The notes under the pieces were generated by a model that saw nothing but the letters and a program-made list of their open reading frames with translations, was not told the DNA's origin and did no database searches. The position numbers and the translations under genes were made by a program. DNA of 64,000 bases from Acanthosepion lycidas (lineage: Eukaryota > Mollusca > Cephalopoda > Sepiida > Sepiidae): contig OZ010574.1 of NCBI GenBank assembly GCA_963932145.1, positions 82,686,049 to 82,750,048 of the forward strand, given 5' to 3'. This document shows positions 1 to 11,764 of this stretch, in pieces (the stretch's first letter is position 1; each line of letters opens with the position of its first letter).

Positions 1-1572
1 TACACATACCATAGAAAGACAACTTCAACAATGCCTCAATGAAATATACAAATGGGCCACTGAAAATGGCTTTACCTTTTCCAAAACAAAAACCAAATGC
101 AGACATTTCTGCAAATTATTGCACAGTGACCGCTGTTTAAAATTAGACAGAGCAGAAATCCCAGCAGTAGAACAATACAAGTTCTGAGGCATAATCTTTG
201 ACAAAAAATTAACATTCATTCCCCATCTAAAATAGTTAAAAATAAAATGTAGCAAAGTCCTCCAATTTCTGTGTGTAATGGCCCATACTGAATCGGTAGC
301 AGATTGCCAAACATTAATTAAATTATACAGATCACTATTTTGCTCAAAACTGGATTACGCTAGTTTCATATGTAGGGTAGCTAGAAAATCATACCTAAAA
401 ATACTTAACACAACCTATCATCAATGCCTTAGACTAGTACTTGGGGCTTTTAGGACATCCTCAGTGGAGATCTTACACACAGATTCTAATGAAATACCTT
501 CACATTTAAGGCACACTAAACTGGTACTACAGTACTATATAAAAATAAAATTATGCCCAGCTAGCTCTCCTTACAGCAGTACCTTCGGATTTAATTATTG
601 TGAATTATTCTAACAAAAAGAGAATATGATACAACTCTATGAACTCAAGATGAAATCCATTGCTGAAGAGTTAGAGACCCACACACTCTCAAACATACTG
701 CAACCACTTTTACACCATGGACAATCAAGCAACCCTAAACAAAGAAAAAAACACCCATACACATTCCAGAACAAGGAAAACTACCCTAACAATACACCCA
801 TCTATACAGATGGGTCAAAGTGTGAGGATAAGACGAGTTGTTCAGCAGTAAGCCCAAATATTACAATAAAAAAATCACCTCCCAAAGGGAAGCTCTATTT
901 TTACTGTAGGGGCTTACACAACATAGATAACTCTCAACACCATCATGCAAAGAAAAAAAAAATCCTATTTTTTTCAGATTCATTATCTGTTCTAATGGCC
1001 TTGAAGGAAAAAATCCAACAACACACTCATTATCAAACTATTATGCAAAATGAGCACAACTTGCAAACATAAATACATCAAACTGTGTTGGATTCCTAGC
1101 CACATCAAAGTGGAAGGTAACAATAAAGCAGACCTAGCAACTAAATCAGCTTTTAGATATGGATGTAGACTCAATTTCCAAAATTATATACACAAACTTA
1201 AAGAAGGTCATTAACTATTCTAAGGTAATGGCAATGATGTTGGAAGGATAGCCTACACACTAAACTCTTCTCAATTCAATACAAACTAGCAGAATGGAAG
1301 TTGTTTTTTAAAAAGATGTAGTAGTACTGGTCCACTTATGCATTGGCTATATGAGAATAACCCATTTGTACTTGCTAAACAAGTAAGGTCAGCCAGTATA
1401 GAAAGTATATGAAACTATATACACTATTAAAAATATATTAACTGAGTGTTCAGACCTTATATTCTCAAGACACAAGTACTATATGAACAACATGTATAAG
1501 CTCTTCAAAAAAGTAAAAATTGATGATATAACATTATTTCTTAAAACAGTGGGCGTTTCCCCAAAAATATAA
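1..1572 (+). pseudogene. LINE-A: non-LTR retrotransposon 3' part (RT end + RNase H), decayed
   Basis: Translation in shifting plus frames gives the end of a LINE reverse transcriptase (a stretch like CLRLVLGAFRTSSVEIL and LVLQYYIKIKL, about 420-560), then an RNase H domain: IYTDGSK (about 800) and FSDSLSVLMAL (about 975), followed after a frameshift near 1050 by WIPSHIKVEGNNKADLATKS. The tail (LIFSRHKYYMNNMYKLF, stop at 1570-1572) matches the usual C-terminus of RNase H-bearing LINEs (I/Jockey-like groups). Stops at about 187 and 235 and at least two frameshifts make it non-functional. The 5' part lies outside the window. Clade placement is inference; that it is a LINE with RNase H is clear from the motifs. 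Confidence 0.85.
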
Positions 1573-1619
1573 GCCAAATAAGAATGTCAATAAAACCATC
1601 TTTCTCTACAAATTGTATT

Positions 1620-1822
1620 ATCTGAAAAGAATACATCACTGAAACCAGGCTCTTCTACAAACCCCCTCCTTTACAAAAATATGGTCAATGAAACCTGATC
1701 TCCTACAAACTGATTCCTTACAAAGAATACATATTCTATTTATACAAATCTATTCTAAAAATGTTGTCAGCATTAAATAACACATTGAGGTTGATATGCT
1801 GTAAAACAAAATAAACCAAACC
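1620..1822 (+). repeat. dispersed repeat: short degenerate subrepeats + conserved tail, copy 1
   Basis: A stretch with loosely repeated units (gaaaccaggctcttctacaaa, gaaacctgatctcctacaaa) is followed at 1769-1822 by a tail reading cattaaataac...ggttgatatgctgtaaaac. The same tail occurs at 43398-43443 and 54467-54516, so it is a dispersed family. No coding capacity. The interval 1823-2056 shows nothing recognisable. Confidence 0.5.
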
Positions 1823-2059
1823 ATACCCTATCATTAACCAGCTGGTAATTCCAGAAGAAAGAAATATAACCAAAAGGAACTACTGGTAATGATAAAACAC
1901 TAACCTGGTAAACTTAACATTAAGGGCACAAAGAAATATGTGTAACATACAAAGCAGCCAAAGAATGGCTGTTAAGGGGTTGGGTAGGCTTACTTTGGGA
2001 TTTCTTATGTTCAACTGTACTGCTTGCTTGATTTTTAGAAATATCAGCAATCGGGTTCA

Positions 2060-3110
2060 TCTTAAAGAAAAATAATCAAAAGAAAAAACAGAAAGGATAA
2101 CCAATGAAATTCTTGACATGAAGAAAAGGAGACAACAACAATGCCAATGTATGGCACAGAATATAGGACTCTGCATAAAGAAATTAGGAACAAATGCTAA
2201 AGAGGAATGTCTCAACAAAAAATGTGCAGAAATCTCTCCACACTTATTCAATCTATACAGTAAGGTAATTCTGAAAGAATTAGAAGTTCTACCAGAATTC
2301 ATTATTGGCAGGAACAGTCTTAATAACATAAGATACACAGATGACGGTGTTGATAGCAAAGACAGAAAAGAAACTACAAGGTAATGAGGGAAATAACTAA
2401 AGGGAAGGACTTGCAAGAAAATAGAATGCATGATTGTTAGCAAAAGGAACAGTCTAAAATGCAAGAGATATCAAAATCAAACAAGTACAGCAATTTAAAT
2501 ATCAATAAATATTTTAATTTACAATTTTAGCAGGGGACTGAATGTGTGTTATGAATTGTGATGATGCTTTGGGATAGCCAAAGATGCCTTCCAAAAGCTA
2601 ATCAAAGTAATAAGAAACAGGAAAAGTTTCTTTAGAAATAAAGAAAGGAGTACTACACTGTTATCCTCCGATATGGCAGTGAATGCTGGACAATCTCCTC
2701 AAAGATGAAAAGGAGTCTTGAAACAACAAAAATGTGGTTCTGCAGAAGGATGCTGAGAATACCATAAATTGGATCATAGGAACGTTTTAAAGCAAAGTTT
2801 TAAAGAAAATGGAAATAAGAAGGAAACTTATACTTAACATCAACAAGAAATCGTTAAAACTTGTAGGGTGTGAGGAAAGAATTGGAGAATTTGATACTCA
2901 CAGGATAGATTGAAGGCAAGAGTTACAGAGGAAAACGACACATAACCTATGTGGTGAGCATGAATAAATGGATAGCAGAACAAGGTTTAGGCATGATAAC
3001 AAAAAGACAAAATTTATTAAGAGCTACAAAAGACAGGAAATTATAGAGAGCCATGATAGCACATATGAAGCTATATGATGCATGGAAGAATGTTTTTTTC
3101 TTATAGCTTA
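2060..3110 (+). pseudogene. LINE-B copy 1: non-LTR retrotransposon, internally deleted
   Basis: The first part (AKEECLNKKCAEI, about 2200-2235) corresponds to the linker ahead of the RT. It jumps directly to RT palm sequence SPHLFNLYSKVILKELE and NNIRYTDDG (the YADD box, here YTDD), implying an internal deletion of the RT fingers. Further on are YGSECWTISSKMKRSLE (about 2672), KMWFCRRMLRIP and the family C-terminus RATKDRKLWRAMIAHMK (about 3020-3065). Many stops and frameshifts. This family recurs at least ten times in the window, always as 3' fragments. Clade not assigned. Confidence 0.8.
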
Positions 3111-3240
3111 AGTGCTTTTGTAATGTCTCATAATAAAAACATTACATGCTTAAATATAGTAAAACCTTTTTTCCTGAATATGCTTTTGCTGAAATATGTG
3201 TGCATCTAATGAACAATCAAATATAGTTCATTTATATTAT

Positions 3241-3413
3241 TTACATTATTCGGACTATTGCCTCATCTTTCTTGCCATATTTATCACAACGTTTCGGCCT
3301 TAAGGGTTCAGTTCGACATTCCAACCACCTGAAGAAGGCCGGAGCGTACAACGGCCGAAATGTTGTGATAAATATGGCGACAAAGATGAGGACAATAGTC
3401 CGAATAATGTAAA
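3241..3413. repeat. foldback element with hammerhead-like core in the loop
   Basis: Left arm 3241-3299 pairs with right arm 3353-3412 with about three mismatches and one indel, giving a 60-bp hairpin. The 53-nt loop side holds CTGAAGA (3329-3335), a 5-bp stem ggccg/cggcc (3337-3341 with 3352-3356) and GAAA (3357-3360). This order resembles the hammerhead core CUGANGA-stem II-GAAA seen in Penelope-like elements, but an extra A precedes stem II and I cannot form stems I and III. Best read as a foldback of Penelope terminal sequence; no coding sequence. Confidence 0.6.
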
Positions 3414-3489
3414 TAATGTACATAATACCTCATCTCAGAAATATAGGCATAGTTCATTTATATTTTAAAATTTAACTTTACTTTTTATT

Positions 3490-4210
3490 TCATAGTCTCT
3501 TTTTTAAATCCTTTCATCCTGAGCAAGACAATAAAGCCTCTAAGACATTTTTTGGTTTTGTTTTATAGATCTGCACCCAATCTTTGTTATTGCTTCAGGT
3601 TTTTTTAGCATTTTCCCACAAACAAGGTAATAAAGCCACTAAGACACAAGAGTGTTAGAGAATATAACAAAAAGAGAAAGAAATAAATAGAGCAGGAAAA
3701 AAGATAGAAGATAATGATTGACATTGCTTTTAAATTTCTGGAGATATAAGTTGACTGGAAAGCAAAAATCCAGGTGAGAATTCTACAAGCCAGAAATGCA
3801 AGCAGAGAAACTGTTACCTTAAAAGTTAGTTACATCTAGCCATTTCAACTGTAAACTCATGAGACATTGCCAGCAATCGAGTACTGCACTTAAATGCGTG
3901 AAGTCTGTGTACCAAAGAGATAACTTAATCAGAACAATTACTATAAAAATATTTATAGAAAATCACAGGGAAACTACATTACAGTGGTGGAAAGGTGGGG
4001 GACTGAAGCTGAGATGCCAGGACAGGACCAATAACATTGCAGATTCTTTGTATTTTATCAAGAATCAGAAGCACCAGACCAGATATGACACCAGTATCCA
4101 ATGCATGGATGAATGGTAGATATATAAATGTGCTAGATAGATTCTGGCAACAAAAATTGTCTAAAATAACAAAATGAACCAACTTTTCTAGCATAAAAAT
4201 ATGCAATACA
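3490..4210 (-). pseudogene. LINE-F copy 1 (CR1/Jockey-like LINE, 3' end)
   Basis: On the minus strand 4080-3990 reads LLILDKIQRICNVIGPVLASQ, the post-RT region of a CR1/Jockey-like LINE. The rest down to 3490 matches the other LINE-F copies nucleotide by nucleotide in outline (units such as gttgactggaaagcaa, caataaagccactaaga). The 3' tail motif caataaagcc(t/a)ctaagac is present twice (about 3527 and 3630), suggesting a small tail duplication. Frameshifted and dead. Confidence 0.7.
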
Positions 4211-5413
4211 GTTAAATCCTTTCTATAAAACGAATGTGGATGATGAATTTGACTGCCCTATTTTATCTCTAAAAATGAAAAAAAGTCATCTTAGGATATA
4301 TCACCACAAACCTCTCCTCAACTTATTTGTCATGTGCCCAACCAAAGTGCAATATGGCAACATATCTAGAAACAGAAAAATTACCTTTTGATAATCCAAA
4401 AATAATAAACTGTGAAAACAACAAATTTTAGATGTTCATGTTTAAAGTAAAAATATAATTAAGAGAATTACTTGTATTTTAGGAATATTCAGTTTGAGAT
4501 AAATTTAAATTTTCAGAATCCATATGACACTGCATGACATTGCATACATTAAAAAGAAAAAAATAATATAATGTTCATTTAATACATGAATACATTCAAA
4601 AATTAAAAATAACCCATCACATTTAATTTAAAATTGAGGTATAAATTTATAAGAGGACCATAACAAAATGTACATTAATTCTTGACAATGACTGAAAACA
4701 GTTTAAGACTTGAAATATTAAAAAAAAAAAACTGACTTAAATTGTTGACAGTTTCATCATGCTTTCAATTCTAATTTATGAAATTAATCTGTTAGAGAAA
4801 TATCTAAAAAATGAATACATACAATATGTTAGGTCTATATCACAAAACATTTTCTGCTAAAATACACCAAATTTAAAATATATGCAAACACTCACATACA
4901 GAGACATATGTGTGTTATTCCCATTTTTTAAAAATCTATTTTGACTAATTATATTTCAGAAACTCAAAGCTAAATTTTAGCTACAGACAAACATTGTGTG
5001 ATCTTTGATTTTTTTTTCAGTTTTGTCAAGTCTTCACAAATAAATTACCAGTCATATGAGAATTTTCTGTTCTAAGAACCTAAGTCAAAAGGCATGACAT
5101 TGTAAAAAAATATAGCAGATTTGTTCAAACAGCACCCAAACCAAAACAAAAAAATTATAAAGCAATTTTTAGAAATAATATTTGGTGCAACTTTAAACCC
5201 CATGCAGATTAAAAGGGTATTAGAATCGAATCTTTATCTCTGAAGACATTTCCATCTTTAAGCAATGAATAAATCTTTTTCTTTTGATATATTTTATTTC
5301 TATTTTTGGCTTCATTGAATTCTATTATTTTCCACAATCCCCTTTAAACAAATTTTTGACTATGTTAATAATAGCTTAGTCAGACTTTAGATTACCTGTT
5401 AGAATGTTACTTG
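4211..5413. other. no feature recognised (AT-rich spacer)
   Basis: AT-rich sequence with homopolymer runs and no ORF, no repeat shared with the rest of the window that I can see. Confidence 0.5.
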
Positions 5414-5415
5414 TA

Positions 5416-6640
5416 TCAGGTCATCCCATAATTTCTGTCCGAATTTTGAATAAAGAAAACAAGTGACCAAATTTTACATTTAATTACAGATTCAGACAAC
5501 AATGTATTTTCTCTGATTATCTATGACTTCCTTACATCTTTTAACAAGCTTACTAATTCCATTACTGTAAAATTCTTTTGGCTTTGATTTGAAGAACTCA
5601 CAAATATTAGTTTTAACCTCTTCCTGTGTTACAAAAGCTGTTTCTTCCAAATGATTCTGTAAGCTATGAAACAAATGGTAGTTTGAAGGAGCAAGATCAG
5701 GAGAATAAGGTGGATGAGGAATTGTCTCCCAAGTTCTTTGATCTTTTGTGACATGATTCTTTCTGTGTGGGGTCGCGCATTGTCCTGATGAAACATCACC
5801 TCTTTTCGATTCACTAAGCAGGTTTTTTTTCATCAAAGCTTGGTTCAAATGCTCTAATTGATGACAGTATATTTGAGCATTAATTGTTGCATTAGGTGGT
5901 AAGAATTCAAAGTGGATTATTTCTTGGCGATCCCACCAGATTGAAAGAAGAACTTTTTGCCCATGAAGTTCCCTTCTCGGCTGTGGCTGGGGTCCTTTCC
6001 CTTTACCAAGCCACTGTCTACGATGCTTCACATTTCGATAAAAGATCCATTTTTCCTCGCCAGTCACAAGTCTATTCAAAAAAGGTGAAACAAGTTGGCG
6101 AGAATGGAGAGAAGAGCAGATGTCAACTCGGGATTTGAGGTTGTTTTCAGACAATTCATGAGGCACCAATTTTCCAAGTTTAGGAACTTTTCCAAGTTGT
6201 TGAAAATGACGATGAACAGTTGTATGGTTTGAACTGAGAACCACTGCCAATTCCTCAACTGATAAAGCAGGATTTTCTTCAAGGCCTGCTTCAAGAAGCT
6301 TTTCATCAAACTCAACTGGACGTCCGGTTCAATCTTCATCTTCAAGGGTGAAATCTCCACCTCTGAATTTTGCAAACCATCTTCTGCAAGTTCTTTCATT
6401 CACACATTCCTCTCCATAAACTGTGAATGTTTCTAGCCGCTTTGGCTGCTGAGTTTCCTTTCTTGAACTTATAAAGCATTATGTGCCTCAAATGATTTTT
6501 GGGTACTTCCATTTGATCAGTTTAAATGCATCTAAACATAAAAATAATGTTCAGCTCCATTAGACATTATAAAATACTCTTTAAATTTTGTTCATTTTAA
6601 AAAAACATGAAATTTGGATAGAACTTATGGGATGACTTGA
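5416..6640 (-). mobile_element. full-length mariner element with TIRs and TA target duplication
   Basis: About 1.22 kb. The left end (tcaggtcatcccataatttc...) and the reverse complement of the right end (tcaagtcatcccataagttc...) are terminal inverted repeats of about 30 bp with a few differences. TA dinucleotides flank both sides (5414-5415 and 6641-6642), the standard mariner target-site duplication. It encloses a decayed transposase on the minus strand. Complete in outline, so a clean single insertion later inactivated by point mutation. Confidence 0.88.
5492..6512 (-). pseudogene. mariner transposase, frameshifted
   Basis: Reading from the ATG at 6512 gives MEVPKNHLRHIMLYK, a typical mariner N-terminus; a frame change follows near 6440 and others near 6290 and 5780. 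The C-terminal 252 codons (6250-5492) stay open and contain NHTTVHRHFQQLGK, HELSENNLK, RLVTGEEKWIFYRN (first catalytic Asp of the TGDEKW box replaced by Glu: TGEEKW), VLLSIWWD, and HPPYSPDLAPSNYHLFHSL (third acidic residue region, second Asp now Asn in the usual SDYH). The HQDNARPH box is found in another frame (5800-5770). Length equals a normal mariner transposase (about 345 aa), but frameshifts and changed catalytic residues make it inactive. Confidence 0.9.
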
Positions 6641-6782
6641 TATATCAGTAAAATTAAAAATCTAGTTATGATGATGAAAAAAGACAAATCTATAATAATA
6701 ACAACCCTAGGCTATGATTAATTTTGAATGAGGCATCTTTTTTATTTTCAATTCTTTTAGTAACAGTTAGTAGTACTTTTAC

Positions 6783-6785
<3 letters not shown>

Positions 6786-6817
<32 letters not shown>

Positions 6818-6923
6818 TATTAAACCCAGCCTTAACCTTTGAACATTTTTTCCTTGTTTTTCAATGCATTTCTAAGTAAAATTGTTTAAAAGTAATTTTC
6901 ATCTTAAACTCATTAGCAGATTT

Positions 6924-6978
<55 letters not shown>
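6786..6978. repeat. two (TA)n tracts
   Basis: Pure (TA)n at 6786-6815 and 6928-6978, on the 3' side of the PLE1 relic. 6641-6785 holds nothing recognised. Confidence 0.95.
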
Positions 6979-6980
<2 letters not shown>

Positions 6981-7083
6981 TTGAATAAGACCGTCAAGGT
7001 GCTTTCATTTATTTTTTTATACAATTTCTCATATGATCTAATAATTTTTTTCTTTTCAGATGATAAATTATAAAAAACTGTCC

Positions 7084-7140
7084 AAACGTTTTTTTTTTAA
7101 TCCGAGCACTTTCAGCTATACATTTAACCATTTTCAGGGT
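7084..7140 (-). other. hammerhead-like motif downstream of PLE1
   Basis: On the minus strand the order is CTGAAAA (7137-7131), a spacer able to form a short stem (tgg...cta/gct), then GAAA (7113-7110) and gtgctcgg. This resembles the CUGANGA-stem II-GAAA order of Penelope-associated hammerheads, with the conserved G8 changed to A. It lies about 150 bp downstream of the PLE1 coding relic on the same strand. Probably a decayed or non-catalytic version. Confidence 0.35.
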
Positions 7141-7284
7141 TGAAATATATTAACTGTTAACAAGAAATAGTTAGTTGCATGAATGTATTTATATAATGTT
7201 TTCATTTTTAAAACATGGTCAAGATATTGTGTCCATGTTCATAGTTGATATGTTTGAGTGTTGTTTTATTTTGTTTTTATTAAT

Positions 7285-7830
7285 AAGGCTTCCATTATTT
7301 TTGCCTTTTTTGCATGTAGAGGTGTTGTGCATTTTTTATAATGTTCTTATTTCTACTTCCGTCTTGTTGATAATTTTCATTCATTCGATTTTTATAAAAA
7401 ATATTAATGTTATTGTTTATGTTTCTATTCTTGTCATTGCTATTAGCTACCTTAGACAGAAAACGCCTAATATAGAAATCCAACAACTGATTAGGAAATC
7501 TGTTATTAATAAGCATTTGTTTTATGTTGTTTAATTCCTTAGAGAAAATCATGTGAGAGGAGGAATTCCTGTATGCTTTCTTGAGGAAATTTTTAATAAT
7601 CCTTATTTTATATCTAAGAGGGCATTCATTCGAGAAATTAAGATGGCAAGAGTCTTTACTACTTGGCTTTGTATAAAAAGACGTCTTAAAAGTATTATTA
7701 CTAAAATCGCCGAGAACATCTAAGAAAGGAAGTTTATTTTTTTCACTAAGTTCAGAAGTAAAATTTAGGATGGAATTTTGTTAAAATGCAGCTTTTCAGA
7801 TTTTCTATAATCATGGAATGACTCTTATGA
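7285..7830 (-). pseudogene. PLE1: Penelope-like element RT (C-terminal part)
   Basis: Minus-strand translation gives NFTSELSEKNKLPFLDVLGD, then FKTSFYTKPSS, CPLRYKIRIIKNFLKKAYR and FSKELNNIKQMLINNRFPN. The LPFLDV box, the following Y-x-KP strand and the HRAY-like helix with LxxNxFP are hallmarks of the post-YxDD part of Penelope RTs. Upstream RT motifs and the GIY-YIG domain are missing from this stretch; the frame is open from about 7735 to 7290. 5' truncated, as is usual for Penelope copies. Confidence 0.85.
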
Positions 7831-7840
7831 TTATCTATAT

Positions 7841-8184
7841 ATATATCATTGTCTGTGTTTATGTGGTGCTCTCTCTTGCTTTTTTTTTGATCATTTAATT
7901 TGTGTTTGAAAACTTTATTCATGTGTTGGTATGTGTGTATGTGGGTAAAACGTTTTCCTCAGTAACTGATATACAAAAAAATCTAAAATTTTTATATACA
8001 TAGGTATATATGTAGACTTAATAGAGATATACACGTTAATCACTCCGTGGGTTTTTAATATTGTTAACGTTTTCTTCCTCAGTAGTTATTTTAAGTACAA
8101 ATTAGTTTAATTCTACCCATCTATTTTTATATGTTAAATGTATGTATGGATGGATGTGTTTTTTTGCCTTTTATCTTTTAATTC

Positions 8185-8223
<39 letters not shown>

Positions 8224-8303
8224 ATGTATGTATGTGTATTTATATATACATATGTGTACATGTATTGATAGATACTTTGTATATTTGTTTAGATGAGTGT
8301 GTG

Positions 8304-8358
<55 letters not shown>

Positions 8359-9289
8359 GTGCGTAAGGTTTTATGTATATATCTTTATGTGCAGATGTGT
8401 GTATGTCTATGTGTATGTGTATGGATATATATGTGCACACGTATATGTATGTATGTGTGAGTAAATATAGATATGTTGTTGTGAATGCGTGTATCTATGT
8501 ATATGTTTTTGGGCATATAAATAATAGGTCATTACTAGATTAAATATTTGTTAATTTTATATGTTTATGTTAAATTGGCAACCATGTTTTGTCAAATTTT
8601 CTTGATTACACCTTCGTTTTTTGTTTGGCCCCCACCATCTTTTTTATTCCCTCTCTCTCTCTCTCTCTCTCAACATTTGCATTTTAAGTTTAGATCATAT
8701 CATTTTTTTTATTGTGCATAGTGTCACAACAAATGTATACACACGTTTCCAGTGTCTGTTTTTTAATTTTAATTTAGGTCAGCAAATTGGTAGTTAATTA
8801 TGAATCGAGAAATAATTCATATTTTTCAGTATCTCACTCATTTAAACTGTTATTTAACTCCTCTCTTTAAAACTTCTCTCTGTTGAACTTGAATCCCCAC
8901 CTCCACCTTTAGGCCTTCCTGTTCTTCTTTCTTCTGTCACACCCTCTCTCTAGAGCTTTCATACATTTCCCTCTCACACTTGTTTCCCACTCCCACACAT
9001 ACACTCTCACGAAAATTTTATTTTTTATACCTGGAGTTATATTTTCCAATTTCTTTTTGAATTTTTAGGTCTGATGAATTGGATCGTGATTATGATTCCA
9101 ATGTAATAAATTATAACCATGGAATATTAGTGTTTGAGCCTTTTTTATTATATTCTTACTCTGTCCTGGACATTGAGTTCTACCTAGATTCTATCCTCTT
9201 GGAAATTTATTTATTGATATATATATATAGAGAGAGAGAGACAGAGAAAGATATTATATATATATATATATGGAGAGAGACAGAGAAAG

Positions 9290-9346
<57 letters not shown>

Positions 9347-9507
9347 AAGAGAATAAGATTTGGAAAAAACACTTAATATCTATATTTATTAAAATTGCGT
9401 TTTTTAAAAGTAAAACAATTAAAACAATTTTTTCTGAAAACCCACTTGTAAGTAACAAAATTTTAATATTTCTCTGTAAAAATAAGTTATTATATTACAT
9501 ATAAATA

Positions 9508-9557
<50 letters not shown>

Positions 9558-9600
9558 TTTTTGCACAGAATTTTCAAACAAATTCATTTTTTTACCTAAT
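7841..9600. repeat. microsatellite-rich spacer
   Basis: No gene. Contains (TA)n/(TG)n at about 8186-8260, a (TA)n tract at 8308-8355, (CT)n at 8650-8671, a compound (GA)n/(TA)n block at 9229-9352 in which a unit of gagagacagagaaagatattatata occurs twice, and (TA)n at 9510-9555. Apparent ORFs here are microsatellite translations. Confidence 0.9.
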
Positions 9601-9623
9601 ATATATGTATATATGTATGTATT

Positions 9624-11690
9624 GTAAGATCATTTACAAGAAGTGCAAATGAATGTCAGGTTAAACAAGCTCTCAGAGCCAGAAAAGAGCGTTGGTGGTC
9701 TGAAAAGGCCAATGAACTCCAAGAAGCTTCATATAGAAAGAATGTAATGGCTTTCTATACTGGCCTCAAGAGCATTTTCGCTCCTCAGAAAAGTGGTGTT
9801 GCTCCATCTCTACAGCAGATGGTGAAACTCTCTTGATGGATAAGTCAGGCATTTTAGATCACTGGAAAGAGCATTTTGAAATGGTGTTAAACACCACTTC
9901 AGTTACTGATGAGGAAGCCATCACATCATGTGAGCAAAATCCAGAAGTACCAGAGTTGTCTTTTGAACCTATCTATCAAGAGGTAAGTGACTCCATCAAG
10001 CAAATCTCATGTGGAAATAACCTACTCTCTTCATTCTATTCTACCCAATGTGTATATGCTTGGTGGCCAAAAGTTGGTAGAAAAGTTGCATCTCCTTTTC
10101 GTGAAGATATGGAAGGCAGGCTGCATCTCACAGGATTATAAAGACACCTCTATCAAACACCGCTATGAAAACAAGGGTTTCAGGTGTGTCTGTGATAATG
10201 ATTGGGAGATATCACTCCTTTCAATTGCAGGCAAAATCATTATACACCTTGTTTACAACATCTATCCTGAATCACAGTGTGGTTTTCGGTCGGGTTGTGG
10301 CACCATTGACATGATATTTTCTCTTCATCAAGTGGCAGAGAAAAACCAAGAGTTGTACATGGTGTTTGTGGACTTGATGAAGGCCTTTAACACTGTGAAT
10401 CAGGAGGCTCTTTGGCAAGTCTAGAGGAAACCCAGCATCCTAGAAAACATGCTAAAGGTGATCATCTCCTTTCATGAAGGAATGAAAGCTAATATTGTGT
10501 TTGATGGCAGGATGTCAGAATCCTTTGATGTTACAAATGGCACCAAGCAAGGTTGTGTCATGGCCTTTGTCCTTTTTGCCCTTTTCTTCTCGGTGATGCT
10601 GAAATATGTATTCACAGACACAGGGGCGTCAAGTTTCATTTTCAAACAACTGGTGGATTCTTCAATCATCAGCGCTTCAAAGCCAAGACCCACCTTTGTA
10701 CGCAAATTATCAATGATTTGTTGTTTGCTGATGCTGCTGCTCTTGTTGCGACATCCTTTGGCGGGGCCCAACATCTAATAAATCAGTTCTCTGCTGCATG
10801 TAAAGCCTTTGACCTTACACTTAGCATAAAGAAAACTGAAGTAGTGCACCAACCCTGTCCAACTTCGAAGCAATTCTGTGGTGAGAAACAAAAACCACCA
10901 GTCTACAAATTTCCAGAGAGACCACTGAAAGTAGAAGACAAAGCCCTGAACTATGTAAAGTCTTTCATCTATCTTGGTAGCAAAGTCAACTACAGTGGAA
11001 CTTTAGATAATGAAATCATGCATCGGATTGCTAAGGCTACCAGTGCTTTTGGCAAACTTCGCCATTGCTTGTGGAATGAGTGGGGTATTCGACTGATAAT
11101 GAAAATTCAGGTTTACAGAGCTGTTGTCCTTGCCATTCTTTTGTATGGATCAGTCGTGGACTCCATACAGGTACCATATATGCCAGCTGTCTGCATGCCA
11201 CCTGTGGAGTTAACCTTCAAGATAGGACATCTAATGTAGACCTGTTTAACAGGAGTAATATTGGAGGAATCAAGACTCTTCTCAGGCAGTCTCAGTTACG
11301 GTGGACTGATCATGTCTTGAGAATGTCTGATGACAAGATACCCAAGATCCTAATGTACAGTCAGTTAGATCAGGGCTACAGGAATGTAGGACGCCCATGT
11401 CTAAGATACAAAGACAAGCTGAAGAGCAACTTGTCAGCTGTCAATATACCTCATAACACACTCGAGCACTTAGCCTTGTAGAATGGTGATCAACATGTTT
11501 TAGTGTAGTCAGCAGTTTTCAGTCTGTTTATCTGAATAATCTACAAGAAGCAAGAGCAAGATCTAAAATGTCAGCCAATCTAACAGTGATCTCATCCCAC
11601 AATTCTCACTCTTGCTCCATATGCGGCCTTCTTTGTAAATCACTAGTGAGTCTTAAGTGCCACTTAAGATTATCGCACAAATTCATAACT
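9624..11690 (+). pseudogene. LINE-C: long non-LTR retrotransposon RT with C-terminal zinc finger
   Basis: The longest LINE remnant here. Order: RARKERWWSEKANELQE (about 9680), ILDHWKEHFEMVLN (9850), an LPN..KIWKAGCISQDYKD block (10050), SQCGFRSGCGTIDMIFSLHQ (10270), RT motif A FVDLMKAFNTVN (10365; usual second Asp is Asn), NGTKQGC (10540), motif C LLFADAAALVA (10720; the YADD-type box has lost its second Asp, FADA), YLGSKVNYSGTLDNEI, YGS, then RRSQLRW-type C-terminus (SQLRWTDHVLRMSDDKIPK, GRPCLRYKDKLK) and at about 11600-11665 a C2H2 finger CSICGLLCKSLVSLKCHLRLSH. Frameshifts near 10140, 10430, 10650, 11150 and stops inactivate it. The 5' endonuclease part is absent. Likely an RTE/L1-like group; clade unassigned. 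Confidence 0.88.
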
Positions 11691-11764
11691 GAATCAGTTG
11701 GCTAAGTTTTCAGATCCTCATATGCTGAAACTGACAGGAGAGTCCATTTTACATATATATATAT

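Noticed and set aside
6882-7073. 63-codon open frame with a long Tyr-Ile run
   Set aside because: It is a (TA)n translation; the same holds for open frames at 8142-8440, 9079-9504, 26698-26880 and 30549-30888.
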